From the NCBI RefSeq assembly GCF_010119975.1, contig NZ_CP048222.1, forward strand, positions 3,056,501 to 3,120,500: a stretch of 64,000 bases of DNA, read 5' to 3'. The position numbers and the translations under genes are program-made. The DNA is from Rhodocytophaga rosea. GTDB taxonomy: Bacteria > Bacteroidota > Bacteroidia > Cytophagales > 172606-1. Positions 1 through 8,100 of the stretch are shown here, piece by piece. Each line of letters opens with the position of its first letter. Position 1 is the first letter of the stretch. The notes below the pieces were generated by a model. That model did not search any database. It worked only from the letters and a program-made list of their open reading frames with translations, and was not told the DNA's origin.

Positions 1-1
1 G

Positions 2-570
2 AAGCGCATTAATTCAAACTCGTTTTCCTTAGAAGTGGAAGAAAACAATAATGAAGTAGAAATACATACCGATTCCTGGAAAAGAAGAATAGATGTAACG
101 GTGAGGGTTCCCAAAAATTTCTCTCTCAAATTAAGCTCAGTCAATTATGGAGTGATTACTGTAGAAGAAGTAAATGGTGATATGGAAATCAGCAGTGTAA
201 ATGGGGGATTACGCTTACCAATGTTTCAGGCTCTGCTTCTGTGAATACAGTGAATGGGCCTATTACAGCTACTTTTAAAGAGGTAACCAAAGATATGCCG
301 ATGGCATTTACTACCCTCAATGGAAATGTAGATATTACTTTCCCTTCTAACGTGAAAGCGAATGCCAAGATCAAAACGGACTCCGGTGATATTTTCACCG
401 ACTATGATATGACAATGGATACGAGTAAACCTAAAGTAAATCAGAAAAGCAGCAATGGCACTTTCCGGGTGACCATCGATGATTGGGTATATGGAAAAAT
501 CAACGGTGGCGGGCCTGAAGTTATGTTCAAAAATATGCATGGCAACATCTATATCCGGAAGGCAAAGTAA
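2..570 (+). pseudogene. DUF4097-like adhesin/beta-solenoid protein, 5'-truncated by window edge and frameshifted
   Basis: The frame is open from the left edge, so the N-terminus lies outside the window. The translation is a run of short beta-strand repeats with a recurring V-N-G pattern (SSVNYGVITVEEVNGDMEI, then ITLTNVSGSASVNTVNG), typical of DUF4097-type cell-surface proteins. The reading frame breaks at the G5 run at 203-207: one extra G would join the upstream frame directly to the downstream frame, which runs to the stop at 568-570. Function is unknown; the family is usually exported or anti-sigma associated. A terminator-like hairpin follows. The break is either a real lesion or a consensus error. 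Confidence 0.6.
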
Positions 571-583
571 TACGTAGAGTTTT

Positions 584-618
584 TAGTCCCTCTCCTACCA
601 AGAGGGGCTATTGTTTTT
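584..618 (+). terminator. Rho-independent terminator after the DUF4097-like gene
   Basis: A 10-bp stem with one G-U pair (584-593 with 601-610) and a 7-nt loop is followed by a T-rich stretch (ttgttttta). It sits 14 nt downstream of the stop codon. Confidence 0.65.
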
Positions 619-786
619 ATATATTCAGGTTATCTCTTTAAAAAGATCAAAATGAATTTTTTAAGCTAAGCCATCTAAATTCTGCCTCAGAATCATAAAA
701 TTTTGAATAAATCAACCTAAAAGTTTGCCTTTTTCCCGATTAATTAGCATTTTATGAGGAAAATTTTTCACTTAAAAATTTCAGTC

Positions 787-1185
787 ATGAACACCGCTAA
801 AACCTCTGCTTCTCTTTTGACCAAATTCTGCATGGCCTTGTTTGCCATGATATGCATTAGTACCGGAACACTGTTTGCTCAGGCAAAATCTGGACAGGAA
901 CTTACTGTAAAAGGAGAAGTACTTGACTTATCCTGCTATATGAAAAGTGGTGCCAAAGGTCCCGAACACAAAGGCTGTGCTACAGGCTGTCTGAAGAATG
1001 GAAATCCGGTTGGCTTGCTCACTGCCGATGGAAAAGTATATTTATTAGTAGAAGACCATAAAAATGCAGATCCGTATACCCAGATCAAAACGCTTCCTGC
1101 CGAACAAGTAACTGTAACCGGTACTTTCCAGGAAAGAAATGGCTTGCCAGGCATAGTACTTGCCAAAATGGAAATGGCCAAGTAA
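787..1185 (+). CDS. Small exported protein with conserved Cys/His cluster
   Basis: 132 residues from the ATG at 787, chosen over the in-frame ATG at 754 because it places a clean signal peptide at the N-terminus (hydrophobic stretch about 11-30, ending FAQA). The mature part has one conspicuous cluster: Cys50, His61, Cys64 and Cys68 (S-C-Y-M and H-K-G-C-A-T-G-C), followed by a beta-rich C-terminus (V-K-G-E-V at the start, VTVTGTF near the end) that could be OB-like. A secreted or periplasmic metal- or heme-binding role is an inference from the Cys/His spacing; I do not recognise a characterised family. It is monocistronic, with its own terminator downstream. Confidence 0.75.
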   Translation: MNTAKTSASLLTKFCMALFAMICISTGTLFAQAKSGQELTVKGEVLDLSCYMKSGAKGPEHKGCATGCLKNGNPVGLLTADGKVYLLVEDHKNADPYTQIKTLPAEQVTVTGTFQERNGLPGIVLAKMEMAK

Positions 1186-1503
1186 AACTGTTATTTAGTA
1201 TTAAGTAGTGAGTATTAAGATTAAAGTTTTGCTTGCTTCTATAGACATTTAATGTAAAAATCTATATACTAAAAAGCCCTGATGTACAGGGCTTTTTAGT
1301 TGATTGCAGAGAGAAAAGTTACAGCCCATCTTTATCAATAAACCCTAGTACTCATGTCAGCCACTATTCGATAAATCAACAGTGCCTCCCGATTAGTAAT
1401 TTGTTTAAGAGATAAAATTCCCGGAAATTTGTATAACGCCATTCATAAACAGGAATCATTTTTGCCTGTAGGCTTTGCATGTATTCTCAAACCTATCTGT
1501 TCA
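1186..1503. other. Intergenic region with a terminator, otherwise nothing recognised
   Basis: About 320 bp between the exported Cys protein and the PPIase gene. Only the strong hairpin at 1269-1299 stands out. No RNA gene or coding potential was recognised. Confidence 0.5.
1269..1299 (+). terminator. Strong hairpin terminator
   Basis: A perfect 13-bp inverted repeat (CTAAAAAGCCCTG with CAGGGCTTTTTAG) encloses a 5-nt loop. The A and T tracts inside the stem make it usable in both directions. It lies 84 nt after the upstream stop codon. Confidence 0.8.
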
Positions 1504-2180
1504 ATGAAATTCAAATCTTTTAGTATTGTTGTGTTTTTGCTGAGCCTGGTTACACCTTTGCTGGCACAAGTAGATTCCCTGCAAGCCCGTTCGGATGTAC
1601 AAACCTGGGCCCAGGTACGTAAAGCCTATTTCCGTACTACCAAAAACGATTCTTTGTTTGTAAGTCTCAATAGTGAGGCACCTTATGAAATCAGTACCTA
1701 CTATCGTGGCGATCTGGCTGGTCCAATGGAAGCCATGTTTTTTAATGCCAATATCGGCGATGTTCTGGGACCTTTGTTTGTGGATAATTATGCAATGATC
1801 TTTAAAGTAGCTGGTTTCGACAGTACATACCGGGTAAGAGCCAGTCATATTTATATAAAACCCGATGGCAGTAAACAGAAAGACTCTTTGCAAGCCGTAA
1901 AAAAGGCCAATCAGTATTTAGAGAAGATCAAAAAAGGCGAAGATTTTACCCAACTGGCCACCAAATATGGTAATGATGAATCGGCAAAACAAGGGGAGAT
2001 TTAGGCTGGCTTTGGGAAGGAACAATGGTAAAAGAGTTTGAGGAGGCTTTAACCAATGCAAAAAAAGGAGATATGTTTGTGATAAAATCTTCAGTAGGTG
2101 CGCATGTGGTAAAAGTGACAGAAGACAAAGTAGTAGAGAGAGGCAGGGTAAGAGTAATTCCGGTAGTTAAAAAAATCTAA
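1504..2180 (+). pseudogene. Parvulin-type (PpiC) peptidyl-prolyl isomerase, exported, single-base frameshift
   Basis: The start is the ATG at 1504, which gives a signal peptide (MKFKSFSIVVFLLSLVTPLLAQ region). Residues about 30-110 resemble the tail of one PpiC domain (GDVLGPLFVDNYAMIFKV). From about 115 a second parvulin domain begins (VRASHIYIKP, then ATKYGNDESAKQG). The frame breaks in the G4 run at 1993-1996. Adding one G restores GGDLGWLWEGTMVKEFEEA, the parvulin signature, and the frame then runs to TAA at 2178-2180. That stop overlaps the next gene's ATG (TAATG), which supports the restored frame being real. Role: folding of periplasmic or outer-membrane proteins. Confidence 0.75.
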
Positions 2181-3019
2181 TGAAATCCATTCTTTATCTG
2201 GTCTGTTTTCTTAGCTTTTCCAATCTGGCAAACAGTCAGATAGCATATTCACCCCAGGATGTAGCTAAATGGAAACAAGCTTTTCAATCATTCCATACAC
2301 AAACTGATCTTCCGTTTGCTCAGCTGGTTGTACAAACTGGAAAAACCTGGATAGGCACTCCGTATGTGGCTCACACTCTGGATAAGCAGCCTACCGAACA
2401 ACTGGTGGTAAACCTTAAAGAATTGGATTGTACGACCTATGTAGAAAGCATGCTCGCCATGGGAATGGCCTTGAAGGAAAAAGATTCTTCTTTTCAAAAT
2501 TATACGAACCACTTGCAACAAATCAGGTACCGCAATGGGGAAGTAAACGGTTATGGTTCCAGGCTGCATTACTTTTCAGACTGGCTCTATGAAAATGAAA
2601 AACAAGGCAATTTAAAGGTGATAACCGATCAACTGGGTGGCAAACCAGTTCCCAAACCCATCAATTTCATGTCTACACACCGGGCAGCTTATCCAGCTTT
2701 AAAAAGCGATGAATATTTTACTCAGATAAGCCAGATTGAGAAAGAAATAAACACCAGAACTCTGCTATATATCCCTAAATCCGAAGTGAGTAAAATTGAA
2801 AGTAAGCTGAAAGAAGGAGATATTATTGCAATTACTACCTCCATCAAAGGCCTGGATGTTGTACATGTAGGCTTTGCAGTTGTGCAAGATAAACGTATCC
2901 ATCTCTTGCATGCCTCCCTGGATGAAAAGAAAGTGGTGATCAGTAAAAAGCCTTTGGCAGAATACCTGCTTGGAAACAAAAACCAGGCTGGCATTATGGT
3001 AGCCAGGGTTACACAATAA
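2180..3019 (+). CDS. DUF1460 N-acetylmuramoyl-L-alanine amidase-like protein
   Basis: 279 residues with an N-terminal signal peptide (about 1-19). It matches the DUF1460 group of the NlpC/P60 superfamily, whose characterised members trim cell-wall peptides. The catalytic Cys is probably Cys84 in LDCTTYVE; the His is probably His229 in DVVHVGFAV, with His241/His244 following in IHLLHAS. The start codon overlaps the stop of the upstream isomerase gene, so the two are translationally coupled and act in the envelope. A terminator follows immediately. Confidence 0.88.
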   Translation: MKSILYLVCFLSFSNLANSQIAYSPQDVAKWKQAFQSFHTQTDLPFAQLVVQTGKTWIGTPYVAHTLDKQPTEQLVVNLKELDCTTYVESMLAMGMALKEKDSSFQNYTNHLQQIRYRNGEVNGYGSRLHYFSDWLYENEKQGNLKVITDQLGGKPVPKPINFMSTHRAAYPALKSDEYFTQISQIEKEINTRTLLYIPKSEVSKIESKLKEGDIIAITTSIKGLDVVHVGFAVVQDKRIHLLHASLDEKKVVISKKPLAEYLLGNKNQAGIMVARVTQ

Positions 3020-3045
3020 AAAACGGGCACATGCCCGTTTTTTAT
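3018..3045 (+). terminator. Rho-independent terminator of the PPIase-amidase operon
   Basis: A stem of AAAAAACGGGC paired with GCCCGTTTTTT with a 4-nt loop overlaps the stop codon. The A and T tracts make it bidirectional, so it also suits the converging aldo/keto reductase gene. Confidence 0.85.
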
Positions 3046-3069
3046 AATTCTATACTAAACTCTCCTTAA

Positions 3070-4056
3070 TTAAGATACCAATTCCAGTTCATTCAGATAT
3101 CCACGGATAGTTTGTAATTCCTGAGGAGATAGTTGAAGTATTTTTGCATTTTCCTCCGCTTGTGCAGGATTACGGGCACCTACCAGGGCACAGGTAATCC
3201 CAGGCTGCTGAATCGTCCAGTTAATAACTAACTGTGACAAGTTAGCTCCTGTTGAATCTGCCAAAGGCTTAATTTTATTCAAAAATGCATTGGTACGACG
3301 GCGGTTTTCTGGTTTGAAAAAGGTAGTACCTGGCCGGTGATCACCGGAAGCGAATGAATAATCATCGGTGATTTTTCCGGTTAACAAGCCTCGTTGTAAA
3401 GGGCTATAGGCCAGAATTCCAATGTTTCTTTCCAGGCAATACGGCACCAGATCAGATTCTATACCCCGGTTCACCATGCTATACGGTACCTGGTTGGAAG
3501 CGATAGAAACAACTTTTTCTGCCGTTTTAAGCTGTTCTACCGAATAGTTAGAAACCCCGGCCGCCCGGATTTTTCCATCTTTCAGCAGGGTAGCAACGGC
3601 TTCCATAGTTTCTTCAATAGGTGTAGTAGGATCTGGCCAGTGAATCTGGTATAAGTCAATATAGTCAGTTTTGAGGCGTCGCAAACTGTTTTCGCATTCT
3701 TCTATAATACCTGGTTTGCCGGCGTATTTATTAATTTTCACAAAGTTCCCCTTGGCATCCTGTGAGTCAAAGTAAAAAACGCCCCTAGCCGTATCCCAGC
3801 GTAAACCGTATTTAGTCAGGATTTGTACCTGATCCCGTTTCCCGGCTACCGCTTCTGCTACTATTTCTTCACTTAGCCCAAAACCATAGACTGGCGCTGT
3901 ATCGATGGTACTCACCCCTAACTCAATAGATTTTTCAATGGCGAGAACGGCTTCCTTTCGGTCGGTACCTCCCCACATCCATCCGCCGGCTGCCCATGCT
4001 CCAAAAGCAATAGCTGAGATCCGGATATCACTATTTCCTAGTTTTCTGTATTCCAT
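3070..4056 (-). CDS. Aldo/keto reductase
   Basis: 328 residues, full length for the family. The catalytic tetrad is visible: Asp52 and Tyr57 (IDTAPVYG), Lys82 (LTKYG) and His139 (YQIHW). NAD(P)H-dependent carbonyl reduction is expected; the substrate cannot be inferred. It is transcribed away from the pirin gene across a 135-bp spacer that holds two similar palindromic sites, so the two may be co-regulated. Confidence 0.93.
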   Translation of the reverse strand: MEYRKLGNSDIRISAIAFGAWAAGGWMWGGTDRKEAVLAIEKSIELGVSTIDTAPVYGFGLSEEIVAEAVAGKRDQVQILTKYGLRWDTARGVFYFDSQDAKGNFVKINKYAGKPGIIEECENSLRRLKTDYIDLYQIHWPDPTTPIEETMEAVATLLKDGKIRAAGVSNYSVEQLKTAEKVVSIASNQVPYSMVNRGIESDLVPYCLERNIGILAYSPLQRGLLTGKITDDYSFASGDHRPGTTFFKPENRRRTNAFLNKIKPLADSTGANLSQLVINWTIQQPGITCALVGARNPAQAEENAKILQLSPQELQTIRGYLNELELVS

Positions 4057-4082
4057 ATAAGATTAAAAGTTTGAAGTGCTTG

Positions 4083-4171
4083 TTTTACGCAATAAAGGTA
4101 ATAAAGGCTGAGCAGGCAGTAAAAATTATTCATTTTATCGCTCAGAAATATACTATTTTACGTAGTAAAAT
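4083..4171. promoter_or_regulatory. Two related palindromic sites between aldo/keto reductase and pirin
   Basis: TTTTACGCAATAAA at 4083-4096 and TTTTACGTAGTAAA at 4156-4169 match at 12 of 14 positions. The second sits in a perfect interrupted palindrome (ATTTTAC, 3-nt spacer, GTAAAAT; 4155-4171). Paired sites in a divergent promoter suggest an operator for a shared regulator; none is encoded nearby. Confidence 0.4.
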
Positions 4172-4191
4172 GAGCCTTTCCCCTATTTCAC

Positions 4192-5042
4192 ATGAGAACC
4201 ATCAGAAAAATTCATACAGCCCAATATGTACCCATGGGCGACCTGATTACTTATACTCCCTTGCCTTCGCGCACCTTAAGTAGTTTAGATCCTTTTTTGT
4301 TATTGAACCACCATGGCCTCAAACATATAAGCCGCATAATAATGGGTTGCCTTTTGGTCCGCATCCGCACCGGGGTATGGAAACAGTAACCTTTATTATA
4401 GAGGGTGATATTATGCATAAAGATTCCGGTGGTCATGAAAGCATAATTACTGCCGGAGGTGTACAATGGATGACAGCCGGTAAAGGCCTGATCCATGCAG
4501 AAACTTCTTCAACTGCTTTTAAAGAAAACGGCGGAAAACTGGAAATTTTACAACTCTGGCTTAACCTGCCAGCCAGATTAAAAATGACTACTCCTTTCTA
4601 TCTGGGTTTGCAGAAAGAAGAAATTCCAAACTTGCTACTTGATAATGGAAAGGTACAACTGAATCTGATTTCCGGTACTTGGGGTGAGCATGCTGGTGCT
4701 TTTCAATCCCTTACTGATGTATGTATGAGTACCGTATATCTTACTGCTGGCGGTAGATTGAGTATACAAATTCCAGCCGAACACACGATTTTTTTCTATG
4801 TAGTAAGCGGAAAACTTATCGTGAATGAATCTAAAGCCGAAACCAGGCAAATCATTGAATTTGACAATAATTCTTCCGAAGTACAAATACATGCTGAAGC
4901 AGATAGTGTGCTTATACTAGGGCATGCCCAGCCATTGAATGAACCGGTGGTAGCACAAGGGCCATTTGTGATGAATACGGAGAGAGAAATACAGGAAGCT
5001 TACCAGGATTACCGAATGGGTAAGTTTGGGCAGTGGAGGTAA
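4192..5042 (+). pseudogene. Pirin family protein, single-base frameshift
   Basis: The product starts at the ATG at 4192 (MRTIRKIHTAQ). The frame is lost in the CC at 4317-4318. Inserting one C restores LNHHGPQTYKPHNNGLPFGP and continues without a stop into HPHRGMETVTFIIEGD and MTAGKGLIHAE, the pirin cupin core with its metal-binding His/Glu residues. The downstream part alone (from 4347) is 231 residues; the restored protein would be about 283, normal for pirins. Pirins include quercetin-2,3-dioxygenase-like enzymes and redox sensors. The lesion is of the same kind as those at 203-207 and 1993-1996. Confidence 0.8.
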
Positions 5043-5073
5043 ATTAAGAAACTATAAATCAGGTGTATAAAGA

Positions 5074-5103
5074 ATAGCGATGGGCTCAAAAACCCATCGC
5101 TAT
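5074..5103. terminator. Hairpin between convergent genes
   Basis: A perfect 11-bp inverted repeat (ATAGCGATGGG with CCCATCGCTAT) and an 8-nt loop. Neither side has a proper U-tract, so it may act as an RNA 3'-end stabiliser rather than a classical terminator. Confidence 0.5.
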
Positions 5104-5114
5104 CAACAAATCCA

Positions 5115-5399
5115 TTAAAACTCCACTTCTAAAATGGCATGAACCGGAATAGTTACGCCGCCTTTCAGCACAATATAATCTCCCTCGACCGCCCAGACTG
5201 TGGTTTCTACCTGCTGAATTTCTCCATCTCTCAGCAAGTATACAATATTCACTTTCTGATGGTATAGATTACCCAGCGTTTGTGCCCTTAATAAAAAATA
5301 CTGCCTGATTTTGCGGCTATCTTCATTTTTTAAAACTTCTTCTTTATAAAAGTGTGCTTGTCCGATGATTTCTTTCGGAACAGTTGTTATGCCTTGCAT
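5115..5399 (-). CDS. Conserved hypothetical protein, 94 aa
   Basis: A small soluble protein with a charged helical first half and a beta-rich second half (QKVNIVYLLRDGEIQQVETT, then YIVLKGGVTIPVHAILEVEF). The pattern of strand, acidic turn and a final IPV-x-I-x-V-F reads like a small beta-barrel domain and looks coding. I do not recognise a function. It converges with the pirin gene across a hairpin. Confidence 0.65.
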   Translation of the reverse strand: MQGITTVPKEIIGQAHFYKEEVLKNEDSRKIRQYFLLRAQTLGNLYHQKVNIVYLLRDGEIQQVETTVWAVEGDYIVLKGGVTIPVHAILEVEF

Positions 5400-5520
5400 A
5401 AGAAATGTAGTTAATTATATTAGTTAAATAGGACTAAAAAATAGTGTACCTGCAAGCTTATTAAGTCACATTGGGATACTTAGACTGGAGTGCGGTACAG
5501 AAAATGAGGAGAGAGAAATC

Positions 5521-5895
5521 CTATATAATTAACACACAATACAGCAAATAGAGAATATTGGAGAAGTAAGCCTGGCTTGAAAACCGGTGAATGTACACAC
5601 TCGCTAATTGCGCATATACATCCGAACCGGGATGGGAAACAATATATTTAACAGATGGCTTACTTTTATCTTCTGCAGCAGCACTTCTTCCAGAAATATA
5701 GATGCCATCAAAGGAGGCAGCTTCTGCGGTAAATTTTAAAGAGTGGCTCTGTTGAAAAGATTGGGTAACAGGAGTAGTCTGCCTGGAAGCCCGTGGAATT
5801 TCCTTGTATTCCGATATATTGCTTTGTCCGTAACCGAAAAGCAATATACCGATTGTAACAAGCCAGTAACAAAATCTGCTTTTGTATGCTTCCAC
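5521..5895 (-). CDS. Hypothetical membrane-anchored protein, 124 aa
   Basis: The N-terminus has a hydrophobic segment (YWLVTIGILLFGYG, about 10-23), either a signal peptide or an anchor. A polar Ser/Thr/Gln-rich middle follows, and a second hydrophobic stretch ends the protein (ILYLLYCVLII). No family was recognised. It is divergent from the DUF58 gene. Moderate confidence only, since length and composition alone carry the call. Confidence 0.45.
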   Translation of the reverse strand: MEAYKSRFCYWLVTIGILLFGYGQSNISEYKEIPRASRQTTPVTQSFQQSHSLKFTAEAASFDGIYISGRSAAAEDKSKPSVKYIVSHPGSDVYAQLASVYIHRFSSQAYFSNILYLLYCVLII

Positions 5896-5964
5896 TGCTT
5901 ATCTAAAGCTAAAACTATATCTTAAACGCAATACTAAACTAGAGCGTTCCTACAAATTTAGAAG

Positions 5965-5972
5965 TATATTTG
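5965..5972 (+). promoter_or_regulatory. Bacteroidota-type -7 box upstream of the DUF58 gene
   Basis: TATATTTG matches the TAnnTTTG -7 consensus exactly and lies about 115 bp before the start codon. No good TTTG -33 box was found at the usual spacing. Confidence 0.35.
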
Positions 5973-6085
5973 AATAATAAAATTTTTAGTCAACATTTAC
6001 TTTTTCCTATATATTCCAGGTAAAATAAGGGCTGACCAAACCGGCAGCACTTCAAAAAATATATAAATCAGGGCAGTTAAGAACG

Positions 6086-6958
6086 ATGAAAGACGTATTA
6101 GCCAGGTTACGCAAATATGAGATCCGGATACGAAAAGCCGTAAATTCCCAGATGCGGGGCGATTATCATTCTGTCTTTAAAGGTTCCGGACTGGAATTCG
6201 ATGATGTACGGGCCTATCAATACGGCGATGATGTACGCACCATCGACTGGAACGTAAGTGCCAAAGGGCATGGTACTTTTATTAAAATTTTCAGGGAAGA
6301 GAAAGAGCAGACTGTCTTTTTTCTGATGGATGTAAGTGCTTCCCAGCAAATTGGGCAACCCAATAAACAGAAAATAGATGTGGCCAGGGATATTTGTGGC
6401 GTTCTGGCCTTATCTGCTGTAAAAGAAACTAGTCAGGTTGGGCTTATCTGCTTTTCCGACCAGCGGGAGGCGTATATGAAACCGGCCAAAGGACTCAAAC
6501 ATGGTTATGAATTGATATTAAATTTATTCAATCTGGTCCCTGTTTCCATTAAAACCAATCTATCTAAGGCAATCGCTTTTGCTTTACAAATTATTAAACG
6601 CAGAAGCGTTATTATTCTGATTTCAGATTTTATAGATACTGGCTACGAAGCTGCGCTCAAATCCCTCGCCCGTAAACATGACTTAGTGATCATCCATCTT
6701 TCTGACAGGCGTGAAATTAACCTGCCAAAATTAGGTATCATTCCGGTTTATGATAAAGAAACCCGGCGTACCTTATGGGTGGATACTTCTTCTAAAGACC
6801 TGCGAAAAAATATTACAGGCTATTTTTCTAAAAATCAAAGTTATCTGGAAAGGTTTTGCCGGCAAAACAAAGTAAATTACCTCTTCATTGACACCAGCGA
6901 AGACTTTGTCCCTAAACTTGTCAGGTTGTTTAAAGTGAGAAATGTTAAGCAGAAATAA
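6086..6958 (+). CDS. DUF58 domain protein (MoxR-associated, vWA-like)
   Basis: 290 residues. It carries the DUF58 hallmark GSGLEFDDVRAYQYGDDVR followed by TIDWNVSAK (about residues 33-60), then a vWA-like fold beginning FFLMDVSAS. Cytoplasmic DUF58 proteins usually sit next to a MoxR AAA+ ATPase and Bat-type membrane proteins, as a possible chaperone system for envelope complexes. Here only the next gene belongs to that set and no MoxR lies upstream. The gap to the following gene is 98 bp. Confidence 0.88.
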   Translation: MKDVLARLRKYEIRIRKAVNSQMRGDYHSVFKGSGLEFDDVRAYQYGDDVRTIDWNVSAKGHGTFIKIFREEKEQTVFFLMDVSASQQIGQPNKQKIDVARDICGVLALSAVKETSQVGLICFSDQREAYMKPAKGLKHGYELILNLFNLVPVSIKTNLSKAIAFALQIIKRRSVIILISDFIDTGYEAALKSLARKHDLVIIHLSDRREINLPKLGIIPVYDKETRRTLWVDTSSKDLRKNITGYFSKNQSYLERFCRQNKVNYLFIDTSEDFVPKLVRLFKVRNVKQK

Positions 6959-7056
6959 GTTTTATAAGGGCCCGGTAATTGTGCTCAGATATTATACCTA
7001 TTGTTTTTCTACCCTTAATCAGCCGGAGAGGCATGATTTAAATACCCGGATGTGAC

Positions 7057-7983
7057 ATGAAAATAAATTGTCTGGCATGTAGCCTGATACTTTTGATGGC
7101 AACTCTTTTACCTGTACAGGCTCAAACCAGTAATTCTTCTGTTTCTGGTAATATTATTCCGCAGGGAAAATTTCTGTCAGACAGCATAAAAGTTGGAATG
7201 CCAGTGCAATATGTATTGAGTTTGAAGCATCCGCCGGATATGGAAATTATTTTTCCTGATTCGAGTTTCAACTATGCTCCCTTTGAATGGATAAAAAAAG
7301 AATTTTTCCCTACCAGAACCAATCTCAGCGGAAGTACCGATAGTGTGATTTATACGCTCGCTACCTTTGAAACTGACACCATTCAGAAACTAAGCCTGCC
7401 TGTTTACATCATTACCAGCCAGGACTGTACAGCCGTATATACTGGTCTGGATTCGGTGTATTTACAAAGGCTGATTACGACCCCGGCCGATACTTTACAG
7501 CCTATAGCAGATACGGATTATTTTCCTGTTGACTTATACTTCAATTATACCTATTTCTTAGCTATTCTGGTAGGTGTAAGTATGCTTACGCTGATTGTAT
7601 ATCTGGCTTTTGGCAAACGCATCAGTAAGTTATATAAACTCTACCGGATGGGCAGGGAGCATAGCCATTTCAGAAACGATTATGAGAAACTAACCCGCAA
7701 TATGAGTCCTGATCTGGCGGTGCAAACCATTGAACATGCCGTAATTCTGTGGAAAAAGTATATGGAAGAACTGGAAGATAAACCTTTCAGCACTTATACT
7801 ACCAAGGAAATTGCAGAAGTAATGCCAAACCAGCAATTAGCAGAAGCCTTGCAACATACCGACCGCATTATTTACGGACAAATGAGTACGGATCAGTCTA
7901 TACGTTCTATGCGGATACTGGCCTATATCGCTAAAAGGTCTTATATCGAAAAACGTACCTATCTGGAAAAGCAAAAGGTGTAG
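7057..7983 (+). CDS. Exported, membrane-anchored BatD/DUF4381-like protein
   Basis: 308 residues: signal peptide (1-22), an extracytoplasmic beta-rich domain (about 30-155), one transmembrane helix (about 165-185), and a helical cytoplasmic tail with YKLYRMGREHSHFRNDYEKL. This topology and the position just after a DUF58 gene match the membrane component of MoxR/Bat operons. It probably anchors the DUF58 protein at the membrane. The exact family name is less certain than the architecture. Confidence 0.7.
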   Translation: MKINCLACSLILLMATLLPVQAQTSNSSVSGNIIPQGKFLSDSIKVGMPVQYVLSLKHPPDMEIIFPDSSFNYAPFEWIKKEFFPTRTNLSGSTDSVIYTLATFETDTIQKLSLPVYIITSQDCTAVYTGLDSVYLQRLITTPADTLQPIADTDYFPVDLYFNYTYFLAILVGVSMLTLIVYLAFGKRISKLYKLYRMGREHSHFRNDYEKLTRNMSPDLAVQTIEHAVILWKKYMEELEDKPFSTYTTKEIAEVMPNQQLAEALQHTDRIIYGQMSTDQSIRSMRILAYIAKRSYIEKRTYLEKQKV

Positions 7984-8049
7984 AAAACAGTCAACGGATA
8001 TTTGTTATATCGCCCGTAGGTGATAGTTTGTATACCTGGCCAAAAACAA

Positions 8050-8077
8050 AAAAGCGCAGACAAAAATCTGCGCTTTT
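8050..8077. terminator. Bidirectional terminator between the DUF58 operon and glnN
   Basis: The arms AAAAGCGCAGA and TCTGCGCTTTT are perfectly complementary around a 6-nt loop. The A and T tracts serve both converging transcripts. Confidence 0.88.
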
Positions 8078-8100
8078 ATAAAGGAATAGAATCTGAATTA

